In this document: positions 37,117-44,836 of the stretch, piece after piece
How the letters are laid out: each line of letters starts with the position of its first letter
Numbering within the stretch: position 1 is the stretch's first letter
Position numbers and translations under genes: made by a program
The notes under the pieces: model-generated
Seen by the model: only the letters and a program-made list of their open reading frames with translations
The model's database searches: none
What the model was told of the DNA's origin: nothing
Assembly: GCF_003688625.1 (NCBI RefSeq)
Contig: NZ_RCWY01000001.1
Span: 992,001-1,056,000 of the forward strand
Direction of reading: 5' to 3'
Length of the DNA stretch: 64,000 bases
Source of the DNA: Sphingomonas sp. PP-CE-3A-406
GTDB taxonomy: Bacteria > Pseudomonadota > Alphaproteobacteria > Sphingomonadales > Sphingomonadaceae

Positions 37117-37911
37117 ATGAACCGCCGCACGCTGCTCGCTACCTTGTCACTGCTCGCGCTCGCCGCCTGTGGGGGGACCAAGACCAACGACGGCAAGACG
37201 CTGACCGTCGCCGCGACCGCAGTGCCGCACGCCGAGATTCTTGAGTCGATCAAGCCAACGCTCGCCAAGGAAGGCGTCGACCTCCAGATCCGCGTCTTCA
37301 ACGATTACGTTCAGCCCAACCTCCAGGTCGAGCAGAAGCAGATCGACGTCAGCTATTTCGAGACCAAGCCGTATCTCGACGAGTTCAACGCCTCGCGCGG
37401 CACGCATCTGGTGACCTATGCCGGTGTCCATGTCGAACCGCTCGGCGCCTATTCGCGCAAGTGGAAGTCGATCGCGCAGATCCCCAACGGCGCCACCGTC
37501 GCGATCCCGAACGAGCCGAGCAACGGCGGCCGCGCGCTGTTGCTGCTCCAGAAGGCCGGCCTCATCACGCTCAAGAACCCGACCAATCCGTTGTCGAGCC
37601 TCAACGACATCGCCACCAACCCGAAGAACCTCCAGTTCAAGGAACTGGAGGGCGCCACCCTGCCGCGCACGCTCGGCGAGGTCGATCTCGCGCTGATCAA
37701 CACCAATTACGCGCTCGACGCGAAGCTCAACCCGGTCCGCGACGCGCTCGCGATCGAGGACAAGAACAGCCCCTACGTCAATTTCGTCGTCGGCCTGCCC
37801 GGTGGCGAGAAGGACCCGCGGGTCGTGAAGCTGATCGCTGCGTTGCGCAGCCCGGCCACCAAGACCTTCATCGAGCAGCATTATCGGGGTGCGGTCCTCC
37901 CGGCGTTCTGA
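37117..37911 (+). CDS. metQ: MetQ/NlpA family substrate-binding lipoprotein
   Basis: 264 residues. The signal ends in the lipobox LALAAC, so the mature protein is lipid-anchored at Cys19 outside the inner membrane. The binding domain shows TAVPHAEILESIKPTLAKEGVDLQIRVFNDYVQPNLQVEQKQIDVSYFETKPYLDEFN and NTNYALDAKLNPVRDALAIEDKNSPYVNFVV, MetQ-typical. Ligand methionine or a related sulfur compound (inferred). Last gene of the five-gene unit. Confidence 0.93.
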   Translation: MNRRTLLATLSLLALAACGGTKTNDGKTLTVAATAVPHAEILESIKPTLAKEGVDLQIRVFNDYVQPNLQVEQKQIDVSYFETKPYLDEFNASRGTHLVTYAGVHVEPLGAYSRKWKSIAQIPNGATVAIPNEPSNGGRALLLLQKAGLITLKNPTNPLSSLNDIATNPKNLQFKELEGATLPRTLGEVDLALINTNYALDAKLNPVRDALAIEDKNSPYVNFVVGLPGGEKDPRVVKLIAALRSPATKTFIEQHYRGAVLPAF

Positions 37912-37949
37912 TACCGGCGCGGGCCTCGTTAGCGTAATTCTGAGGCTCC

Positions 37950-38918
37950 ATGACGGTCGTCGCCGCGTATCTCTATCGCCATGGCAAGCGCGTTCGCGCG
38001 GTCTCGATCGACGAAAAGGTCGATTGCCCCGCGGACCGCTCGGAGTTCGTCTGGATCGGCATCTGCGACCCGACCGATGCCGAGATGCGGACGCTGAAGG
38101 ACCAGTATTATCTCCACCCCCTGGCGGTGGAGGACGCGATCAAGGCGGATCAGTTGCCCAAGGTCGACGTCTATGGCGACCAGCTTTTCGTGGTCGCGCG
38201 CACCGCTCAGCTGGAGCAGGACAAGATCGCATATGGCGAAACCGCGATCTTCGTCGGCCACAGTCACATCATCAGCGTCCGCCACGGCTCGGCGCGGTCT
38301 CATAAAGCTCTACGCGAACAGCTCGAAGCCGCACCGACCTTGTTGATCAACGGCGTCGATTACGTCCTCCACGCGATCCTCGATTACGTCGTCGACGGCT
38401 ATCTCCCGATCGTCGAGAGCATCGAGGACGAGGTGCTGGCGATGGAACAACGCACGATCGACGCATTCCTAGGCCGCGACGAAATTGTCCGTATCTTTGG
38501 TCTGAGACGCGAAATGATCCGCTTCCAACGCATCCTCGGACCGATGGGCGAGGTCGCGGGCAAGATCGTCCGCCTCGACCTCCCCTGCATCGATACCGAG
38601 GCAAAACCGTATTTCAGCGACGTGCTCGATCACGTCCGCCGCGTCCAGACGATGGTCGAGGGCCTGCGCGAAGTGCTGACGTCGGTGTTCGAATTCAGCA
38701 ACCTGCTCGAACAACAACGCACCGGCGCGATCACTCGCCAGTTGGCCGCCTGGGCTGCCATCCTCGCGGTGCCGACCGCAATTGCCGGAATCTACGGCAT
38801 GAACTTCGAGAACATGCCCGAACTGAAGTCGCAATATGGGTATTTTGTCGTGCTGGCCGTGATCGGGGTAGTCTGCGCCGCGCTGTACGTGAAGTTCAGG
38901 CAGGCGAAGTGGCTGTAG
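37950..38918 (+). CDS. corA: CorA family magnesium/cobalt transporter
   Basis: 322 residues. A large cytosolic alpha/beta domain (WIGICDPTDAEMRTLKDQYYLHPLAVEDAI, QLFVVARTAQL) is followed by long helices and two C-terminal membrane spans with the selectivity signature YGMNFENMP between them. It forms pentameric Mg2+ channels. It begins 38 bp after metQ and may be read through from that operon or have its own promoter. Confidence 0.94.
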   Translation: MTVVAAYLYRHGKRVRAVSIDEKVDCPADRSEFVWIGICDPTDAEMRTLKDQYYLHPLAVEDAIKADQLPKVDVYGDQLFVVARTAQLEQDKIAYGETAIFVGHSHIISVRHGSARSHKALREQLEAAPTLLINGVDYVLHAILDYVVDGYLPIVESIEDEVLAMEQRTIDAFLGRDEIVRIFGLRREMIRFQRILGPMGEVAGKIVRLDLPCIDTEAKPYFSDVLDHVRRVQTMVEGLREVLTSVFEFSNLLEQQRTGAITRQLAAWAAILAVPTAIAGIYGMNFENMPELKSQYGYFVVLAVIGVVCAALYVKFRQAKWL

Positions 38919-38936
38919 CGGGGACCTAGCTTAGCT

Positions 38937-38994
38937 TGTTTCCCCGCGAAGGCGGGGACCCAGACTGGGCTCCCGCCTTCGCGGGAGAACAAGA
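38937..38994. repeat. Mosaic palindrome family C
   Basis: TGTTTCCCCGCGAAGGCGGGGA and, inverted, TCCCGCCTTCGCGGGAGAACA flank CCCAGACTGGG. It lies between the convergent corA and reductase genes. Confidence 0.87.
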
Positions 38995-39041
38995 GAGCGG
39001 CCGGGACACATGCCAAAGTTCATCCCCCGGCCGGCTCCCGC

Positions 39042-40043
39042 TCAAACCTTGACGAGCATCTTCCCCGTATTCCCACCCGAGAACAGCCCCAAAAACGCAT
39101 CCGGCATCGTCTCGACCCCCTCATGCACGGTCTCCTGCCGCTTCAGCGTACCCGCCGCCAGCATTCCGCCCATGTCCTTGTAGAACTCCTCCGCGCGATT
39201 CATGTAGTCGCTGACGATGAACCCGCGGATCTGCACGCGGTTACCGATCAGCCGCGCGAGGTACTTCAGCTGCGTCGCCGCGCCGCTGTTGTACACGTCG
39301 ATCATCCCGCACACCGCGAACCGCGCATGCATGTTCGCATGCGCCAGCGCCGCGTCGAGATGCTCGCCGCCGACGTTGTCGAAATACACGTCGATTCCCC
39401 CAGAACCGACAGCTTGGGCCGCCTCGCCGAGCGCCTTCACCACCGGCACGTCGCTCTTGTAGTCGATCACCGCATCCGCACCGAGCGACTTCACCCACGC
39501 GCATTTCTCCGCGCCGCCGGCCGAGCCGATCACCGTCATGCCCTTGGCCTTGGCGACCTGTACGACCGTCGAGCCGACCGCACCCGCCGCCGCCGACACG
39601 AACACCGTATCGCCCGCCTTCGCCTCGGCAACCTGAAGCAAGCCGAAATACCCGGTCATCCCCGGCATGCCGAGCTGACCCAAAAACGCCTGCGGAGGCA
39701 CGTCGAGCGCGGGCAGCTTCTGCACCTGCGCGGCCGGCACCACCGCTTCGTCGCGCCACCCCGCCATGTGCAGCACCATGTCGCCGACCTTGATGCCGTC
39801 GTCGTTGCTCTCGACCACTTCGCCGACCGCGCCGCCCTGCATCGCCTCGCCCAGCGCGAACGGCGGGACATAGCTCTTCACGTCGTTCATCCGCCCGCGC
39901 ATGTACGGGTCGACCGACAGCCAGCGATTGGCGATCCGCACCTCGCCGGCGCCGAGCGTCGACTGGTCGAGATCGATCATGGCGAAGTCGGTATGCTTCG
40001 GCATGCCTTGCGGACGTGCCTTCAGGCTCCATGCACGGGCCAT
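39042..40043 (-). CDS. NADP-dependent medium-chain oxidoreductase (CurA/leukotriene B4 reductase type)
   Basis: 333 residues, zinc-free MDR fold: VDPYMRGRMNDVKSYVPPFALGEAMQGGAVGEVVES, the cofactor loop VFVSAAAGAVGSTVVQVAKAKGMTVIGSAGG, and VYFDNVGGEHLDAAL. Such enzymes reduce alpha,beta-unsaturated ketones or aldehydes with NADPH. AGGAG precedes the ATG at 40043. It may detoxify reactive carbonyls. Confidence 0.93.
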   Translation of the reverse strand: MARAWSLKARPQGMPKHTDFAMIDLDQSTLGAGEVRIANRWLSVDPYMRGRMNDVKSYVPPFALGEAMQGGAVGEVVESNDDGIKVGDMVLHMAGWRDEAVVPAAQVQKLPALDVPPQAFLGQLGMPGMTGYFGLLQVAEAKAGDTVFVSAAAGAVGSTVVQVAKAKGMTVIGSAGGAEKCAWVKSLGADAVIDYKSDVPVVKALGEAAQAVGSGGIDVYFDNVGGEHLDAALAHANMHARFAVCGMIDVYNSGAATQLKYLARLIGNRVQIRGFIVSDYMNRAEEFYKDMGGMLAAGTLKRQETVHEGVETMPDAFLGLFSGGNTGKMLVKV

Positions 40044-40108
40044 AAACTTGCTCCTGTCTTGAATATTCGTGAACCGGGTATGGCGAAACGCACGTCCAGC
40101 GCAACCCG

Positions 40109-40138
40109 CAAAAAAGCCCGGACGGTGCCGCCCGGGCT
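40109..40138 (-). terminator. Intrinsic terminator of the disordered DUF2171 gene
   Basis: On the minus strand AGCCCGG pairs with CCGGGCT across about 10 bases and is followed by TTTTT (40111-40115). It lies about 47 bp past the stop at 40185. Confidence 0.8.
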
Positions 40139-40184
40139 CGTTGTCGGCTAACGTCACGCGACGTCAGCCAATGCTTTCAAACGC

Positions 40185-41423
40185 TTAGTATGTGGTCGAC
40201 CCGGACTTGCCGAGCGTGTCCGATGTCGTGCCCGTGGTCGACGTCGCGCCAGCAGCGCTGCCGGCCTGGGTGGTCGAAGCATACCCCGTCGTACCGGCAT
40301 CCTTCTTGTCGCCGCCCGTGCGATCGCCGTACTCGAACATCGCCGAGTTGCGCTCTTCTTCCTTCCACGCAGCCTTAGCTTCGTCGGCCGACTTCGACAG
40401 CGTCACCTTGCCATCGACGGTCTTGATCCACCGTGACGGGATCGAATGATGCACGCCGCCCGCATCGCGGTCGTTCTTGGTGAGCAGGATCCGGTCGCCC
40501 TTCACCTTGTCGACCGTGCCGACATGGCTGTCATCGGATCCGACGACTTCCATATGCTCGGTGACCTGCGACAGCGAACTACGCTGGCCGTGACGCTCAT
40601 TGCGCCACGACGAGAACTCGGTCTCGAACTTGGAGCGGTTCTCATGGCGATACTCGTCATAGTCGCGGTCGAGCGCCGCGATCTGCGTGCTGCGCCAGCT
40701 ATAATAGTGATCGTCATGCGGGTTCGACGACCGATTGCCGAACGACCGGTTCTCCGAGCCTCCATAGGACCGCTCGTCATACCGCGCATCGGCTTCGCGG
40801 CGGCGCTCGGCCTCGTCGTCGCCGAACCACGAGCGAACCTCGTCGCCTGCTCGCGCGATGAATCCGCGATCGTCATAGTCATAGCCCTGCGGCTGGCGAC
40901 CATAGTCACGCCCCTCGTTACGGCTGCCGCCGCGCGACGTGCGGTTGTCGTCGTCCGCATGACGGTTGCGCCCCACGTCCTCGAAACGACGCCCGTCCGA
41001 CGCATAGCTGCCATGATATTCGGTATCGCCCGAACCCTGGCCGCGCTGGCCATAATTCTGTTGGCCATAACGCGGCTGACCCGAATCCTGGCGACCATAG
41101 CCCTGCTGGCCGTAGGACTGGCCTGCCCCCTGTCCGTAGCGCGACTGACCATAGCGATCACCGCCCGATGGCTGCTGGCGATCGTTGTGGCCGCCGTAAT
41201 AGTCACGGCTACCCTGGTCGTCGCGCCCGCGAGACCCCCCACGATACCCGTGGTCCCCGCGATCATTATCGCGATCGAACTCACCGGCTGCTGCATAATC
41301 GCGCGCACTGGATCGACCATAGTCGCCACCATCGGAGCGGAAATCGCGACCGTAATCCTGCGAGTTCGGCCGACCGTAATAGTCGCCCGACTGACGATCT
41401 CTGGTATTGCGTTCGTAGACCAT
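40185..41423 (-). CDS. DUF2171 protein with Tyr/Gly/Arg-rich disordered N-terminus
   Basis: 412 residues. Residues 1-190 are low complexity, rich in Gly, Tyr, Arg, Asp and Gln (GQQGYGRQDSGQPRYGQQNYG), resembling prion-like or RGG regions that drive condensation. Then comes the motif EVRSWFGDDEAERRRE, seen in alphaproteobacterial stress-related proteins, and a DUF2171/PRC-like domain (HMEVVGSDDSHVGTVDKVKGDRILLTKNDRDAGGVHHSIPSRWIKTVDG). A Ser/Thr/Gly-rich tail ends the protein. There is no signal peptide. AGGAGGC precedes the ATG, and a strong terminator follows, so it is a single-gene unit. Confidence 0.8.
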   Translation of the reverse strand: MVYERNTRDRQSGDYYGRPNSQDYGRDFRSDGGDYGRSSARDYAAAGEFDRDNDRGDHGYRGGSRGRDDQGSRDYYGGHNDRQQPSGGDRYGQSRYGQGAGQSYGQQGYGRQDSGQPRYGQQNYGQRGQGSGDTEYHGSYASDGRRFEDVGRNRHADDDNRTSRGGSRNEGRDYGRQPQGYDYDDRGFIARAGDEVRSWFGDDEAERRREADARYDERSYGGSENRSFGNRSSNPHDDHYYSWRSTQIAALDRDYDEYRHENRSKFETEFSSWRNERHGQRSSLSQVTEHMEVVGSDDSHVGTVDKVKGDRILLTKNDRDAGGVHHSIPSRWIKTVDGKVTLSKSADEAKAAWKEEERNSAMFEYGDRTGGDKKDAGTTGYASTTQAGSAAGATSTTGTTSDTLGKSGSTTY

Positions 41424-41659
41424 AGGAGCCTCCTAATTGCTGTCCTGCGGCTGCCGGCGTCGTCGTATGCGGCGTCGTGCATTCCGAGGTCTACAAGCGC
41501 CAAGATCGTCGATTGTTCCTGTGTTTGCCGTCGCTTGACGCCGACACGACGCACCGCTGCGACGGCGGGTTAGAAGCAAAGCGACGGGCTTCACCAACCC
41601 GGTTGCAACAGCGAAATCGACCCGCTAAGCCATCGATCCTGGCCTATGGCCAACCGCGC

Positions 41660-41735
41660 GGGGCCGTAGCTCAGATGGGAGAGCGCTGCAATCGCACTGC
41701 AGAGGTCCGGGGTTCGATTCCCCGTGGCTCCACCA
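41660..41735 (+). tRNA. tRNA-Ala (anticodon CGC)
   Basis: Acceptor GGGGCCG pairs with TGGCTCC (two G-U pairs), discriminator A, encoded CCA. The anticodon arm CTGCA-ATCGCAC-TGCAG gives CGC, reading GCG, and the T arm is CGGGG-TTCGATT-CCCCG. 76 nt. Its 3' half is strongly similar to the tRNA-like fragment at 47264-47303. Confidence 0.93.
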
Positions 41736-41747
41736 CGCGCAACATGA

Positions 41748-41984
41748 CTAGACATGTGCCCCTGCAATTGCCCGAAGCATTGGGGCGGTGTGCGCGGTAA
41801 CCGCGCAGTAAAAGCTGCCGATAATCGATTTATCGATGTGCTTCACGAGCGCTCGATGCCCCCCACATCCCGCCGACAAACGTTCGATCTCGGATGAAAT
41901 CGAGAATGCGGCGGACACCAAGACGCGCGGGCCGAGATATTCGACGCCACCACCGACGGGTCCGCTTTCGGCCTCCCAGGACAT
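41748..41984 (-). CDS. Possible 78-residue protein coupled to the MFS gene
   Basis: An ATG two bases after the MFS stop opens 78 codons (MSWEAESGPVGGGVEYLGPR at the start), ending 12 bp from tRNA-Ala. AAGGA inside the end of the MFS gene is 9 bases upstream. It has no recognised domain or signal. The coupled position and Shine-Dalgarno are the only support, so it may be a chance frame. Confidence 0.35.
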   Translation of the reverse strand: MSWEAESGPVGGGVEYLGPRVLVSAAFSISSEIERLSAGCGGHRALVKHIDKSIIGSFYCAVTAHTAPMLRAIAGAHV

Positions 41985-41986
41985 GA

Positions 41987-43210
41987 TCACGCATCCTTCG
42001 GCCTCGACGCTGTAAACAAAAGCCAGCCAAGCCCTCCTGCGACGACACCGAGCGCGCCACCAAGCAGATAGGCGTCGATCGCCCCTGTCGGCATGAACAT
42101 CCCCCCGGCCATATATCCGAGGATACCCGCGCTGCTCGTCGCGGCGCTGTAGATCGCGGCCACCTTGCCGTGTGCGCCCGCAGGAGCCTCGCGTTGCAGC
42201 ATGGTCCGCACCGCGACATTGTGCACGCTGTTCGCGGCACCGCCGATCACGAAGGCGATCCCCACAACGACGAGCCCGGAGGTCATCGTCATGCCGGCAA
42301 TCCCGCCGACAACGCCGATCGCCAGCATCATCGCGCCCATCACGATGGCGGACGCATAGGCAAGTGGGGCCGGGCGGAGCATCGGCCAAACCCCGGCCGC
42401 CGCCGCGCCCGCCATCATTCCCCCCGCCCAACACGCGGTGAGCAGCCCGAACGCCATCGCACCCGCCGCCAGCGATACGGTGACCAGGAACACGAACGCG
42501 ACATCGGCAATCGCGCTGGCGAAGACTCCCAATGCGAGGGCACCGATCATGATCACGATCCGCCGATCGCGCAGCACCGGCAGGTACTCGGCGAACAGCG
42601 TCCGAGCTCGACCATCCGCATCGGCATCCACATCGACCTCGACCGGCCGCCGCAACCCGCTCCCCAGCACGACCAAAGCCAGCAACGCGAAGCTCGCCGC
42701 ATCGATCAGCAGCGCATTGCCCGCCCCGCCCCATGCCACCAGCGCGCCGCCGACGACTGGCCCGGCAAGCATCCCGGCGCTACGCACGAACTCCAGCACC
42801 GCGTTCGCACGCGCCAACGTCATTCCCAGCCCGGTAGCCAGCACCGGGATCAGTGCGAAGGTCGCCGTTCCCCCGACCGCGAACAGGATGCTGAGTACGC
42901 CGGCACCGACCATCGTCGAGACCGGATCGGGATGATACGCCATCCATGACAGGACCACCGCGTCCGCCAGCGCCGCACCGGCCAGCAGCTTGCCCGCATC
43001 GTGCGCATCGACGAGGCGGCCGATGTACGGCGTGACGAGCAAACCCGGCAACAACTGAGCGACCAGCAGCATCGGCACGGCAAAAGCGGTTCTGTCGCCC
43101 GCCGTCCGAAACATCAGGGTGATCAGCGAAATTTCGTCGCCGATCGTCGAGATCGTCAGCGCGACGAGCAGCAACCACCCCCACCCCGTCCTGAACGCGA
43201 CTATTCCCAT
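41987..43210 (-). CDS. MFS transporter (EntS-like exporter family)
   Basis: 407 residues with twelve hydrophobic helices. The N-terminus LLLVALTISTIGDEISLITLMF and MLLVAQLLPGLLVTPYIGRLVDAHDAGKLL match the MFS_3/EntS group, where GRLVD is a variant of motif A. Drug or siderophore export is the usual role; no siderophore genes are adjacent. It lies in the putatively accessory segment next to tRNA-Ala. Confidence 0.85.
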   Translation of the reverse strand: MGIVAFRTGWGWLLLVALTISTIGDEISLITLMFRTAGDRTAFAVPMLLVAQLLPGLLVTPYIGRLVDAHDAGKLLAGAALADAVVLSWMAYHPDPVSTMVGAGVLSILFAVGGTATFALIPVLATGLGMTLARANAVLEFVRSAGMLAGPVVGGALVAWGGAGNALLIDAASFALLALVVLGSGLRRPVEVDVDADADGRARTLFAEYLPVLRDRRIVIMIGALALGVFASAIADVAFVFLVTVSLAAGAMAFGLLTACWAGGMMAGAAAAGVWPMLRPAPLAYASAIVMGAMMLAIGVVGGIAGMTMTSGLVVVGIAFVIGGAANSVHNVAVRTMLQREAPAGAHGKVAAIYSAATSSAGILGYMAGGMFMPTGAIDAYLLGGALGVVAGGLGWLLFTASRPKDA

Positions 43211-43389
43211 GTCGGCAGTTCATGCTGTCCGGTCTCGCGCGTCAATGTTTCATGCGAGACTTCATATGATCGATTAGCGCGGGAATTTCGGCAGGGTCCC
43301 CAGCGCCGTCGAACGAACCGAAGCCTGCGGGGTGGGGCACGCCCGGCTCAAATACCGTATCGATCGAGCAATCATCGAAACGCGACGCC

Positions 43390-43885
43390 CACGTCGGGGC
43401 GGACTTGGCCACAACGTTGCCCCGATCGTGATCGCCACGCCGAATGCAAACAGCGTGCGCCACGTCACCGACCACGGATCCGGAGAATAATCCGTGAAAA
43501 CGCCTGACCGATCAGCGGATTGGCGCTTGCGAACAGCGCAAGGATCACCGCCGCCCATCAAAGACAACGCGACGCCCCCAATTGCGCGCACGCCATCGGG
43601 GAGCAGCTCTCGATGCTGGTTGGCCAGGGACAGTCGCACAGCATCCTTCAACGGCGCAATAACGGCCGACATCGCGTGCCAGCAAGCCGGCGCGACAAAG
43701 CCGCGCATCGTCGAACCCGTCGGGTGGCACGAGTGCGGCAAGCGATGCCGTAATCCAAGACAGAACCCAGGCGAGAACGCTTGGATCGTCGACCAGCACC
43801 ACGCCGAACGCGGCGGCGGCAATCGACGCCAGTCGCGCCGATCCGTCATCCCAGTTCGCCCGGCGTGTTAGTAACAGGGCGTCGA
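43390..43885 (-). pseudogene. Degenerate DUF4173 membrane protein gene
   Basis: Fragments of one membrane protein family appear in order but in changing frames: ARLASIAAAAFGVVLVDDPS with VLSWITASLAALVPPDGFDDA (frame 1, near 43880-43690), then DGVRAIGGVALSLMGGG (frame 2), VILALFASANPLIGQAFSRI (frame 3, around 43540-43490), then WRTLFAFGVAITIGATLWPS (frame 2, to about 43400). FASANPLIG is the DUF4173 hallmark as I know it. At least three frameshifts plus lost ends make it a relic. Confidence 0.75.
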
Positions 43886-44190
43886 TCGCGTCATCTTGGC
43901 ACTCCCCGATTGTCGAGGATCGGCTTTGCCGCGGTTCTGTGATCGACCGATCGCGAGGTCCATGTGCGATCCGTTCGCTTGTCTTGCAGATCCTGTGCAG
44001 AGGATGAATCCAAACCTGGCCGGTTTCCCTCGGCCCGCGTTGCGAATGCCTTGGCGTAGGGCTAGCCTCGCTCCGGGGAGTATCGACACATGGCGTGCAA
44101 AGACCGGATCGGCCGGCGTTTCGCAACGAAGCGTTATCGTCTGTCCGCTACCCATTCGCCGATGCAGAACCAGAACCAGCACTACGGCCC
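43886..44190. other. Non-coding stretch before the YqiJ gene
   Basis: About 300 bases between the DUF4173 relic and the YqiJ start. I see no clear gene or strong structure. It probably contains decayed N-terminal sequence of the relic and the yqiJ promoter. Confidence 0.4.
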
Positions 44191-44811
44191 ATGTTCACGA
44201 TCTTCCTGACGCCCGCCTACGTGCCGTTCGCGATCGCGTTCGTCGTGATGATCGGGATCGGGCTGATCGAGGCGATCGGCCTGGGGCTCGGCCATCTCGA
44301 TCTTCACGCGGACGTTCATGCCGAAGCGGATGGCGGCGGCGTGCTCGACTGGATCGGGCTCGGCCATGAACTACCGATCCTGATCTGGCTCACCTCTTTG
44401 CTCGGCTGCTTCACGCTTTCAGGGATTGCCATTCAGCAAGGCGCGACAGCATCGACCGGCGGCCCGCTGCATTGGAGCCTCGCCTCAGGTGTCGCATTGA
44501 TCGCCGGCAGCCTGCTCAACACGCTCGCCGCCAACGGCCTCGCCCGGATCATGCCCGGCTTCGAAACCAGCGTGATCTCGACCGACGACTTCCTGCGCCG
44601 CCGTGGCACCATCCTCGAGGGCACCGCGCGTCGCGGATCGCCCGCCCGCGCGAAGATCGTCGACCAGCACGGCCAGGCGCATTTCATCATGGTCGAGCCG
44701 CACGACGACACCGACGCGATCGCCACCGGCGAGACCGCGCTGATCGTCCGCCGCGACGGCAAACTCTTCTACGCACTGCCCGAAGCCAACGCGCTTCTGC
44801 GGTCGATCTGA
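44191..44811 (+). CDS. yqiJ: YqiJ-like membrane protein with OB-fold (flotillin partner)
   Basis: 206 residues: three to four hydrophobic helices in the first 120 (FVVMIGIGLIEAIGLGLGHLDLH, LPILIWLTSLLGCFTLSGIAI, ASGVALIAGSLLNTLAANGLARIM), then a soluble NfeD/YqiJ-type OB-fold (RRGTILEGTARRGSPARAKIVDQHGQAHFIMVEP, ETALIVRRDGKLFYALP). Such proteins pair with flotillins in membrane microdomains. The flotillin gene follows 25 bp later. The start at 44191 lacks a clear Shine-Dalgarno. Confidence 0.87.
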   Translation: MFTIFLTPAYVPFAIAFVVMIGIGLIEAIGLGLGHLDLHADVHAEADGGGVLDWIGLGHELPILIWLTSLLGCFTLSGIAIQQGATASTGGPLHWSLASGVALIAGSLLNTLAANGLARIMPGFETSVISTDDFLRRRGTILEGTARRGSPARAKIVDQHGQAHFIMVEPHDDTDAIATGETALIVRRDGKLFYALPEANALLRSI

Positions 44812-44836
44812 CCAACACATAACCGGGGAGGGTTTC

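Noticed and set aside
41514-41518. EcfG-dependent stress promoter before the DUF2171 gene
   Set aside because: GGAAC is present on the minus strand, but the expected GTT at 16-17 bp is CTT. Kept only as a weak hint.
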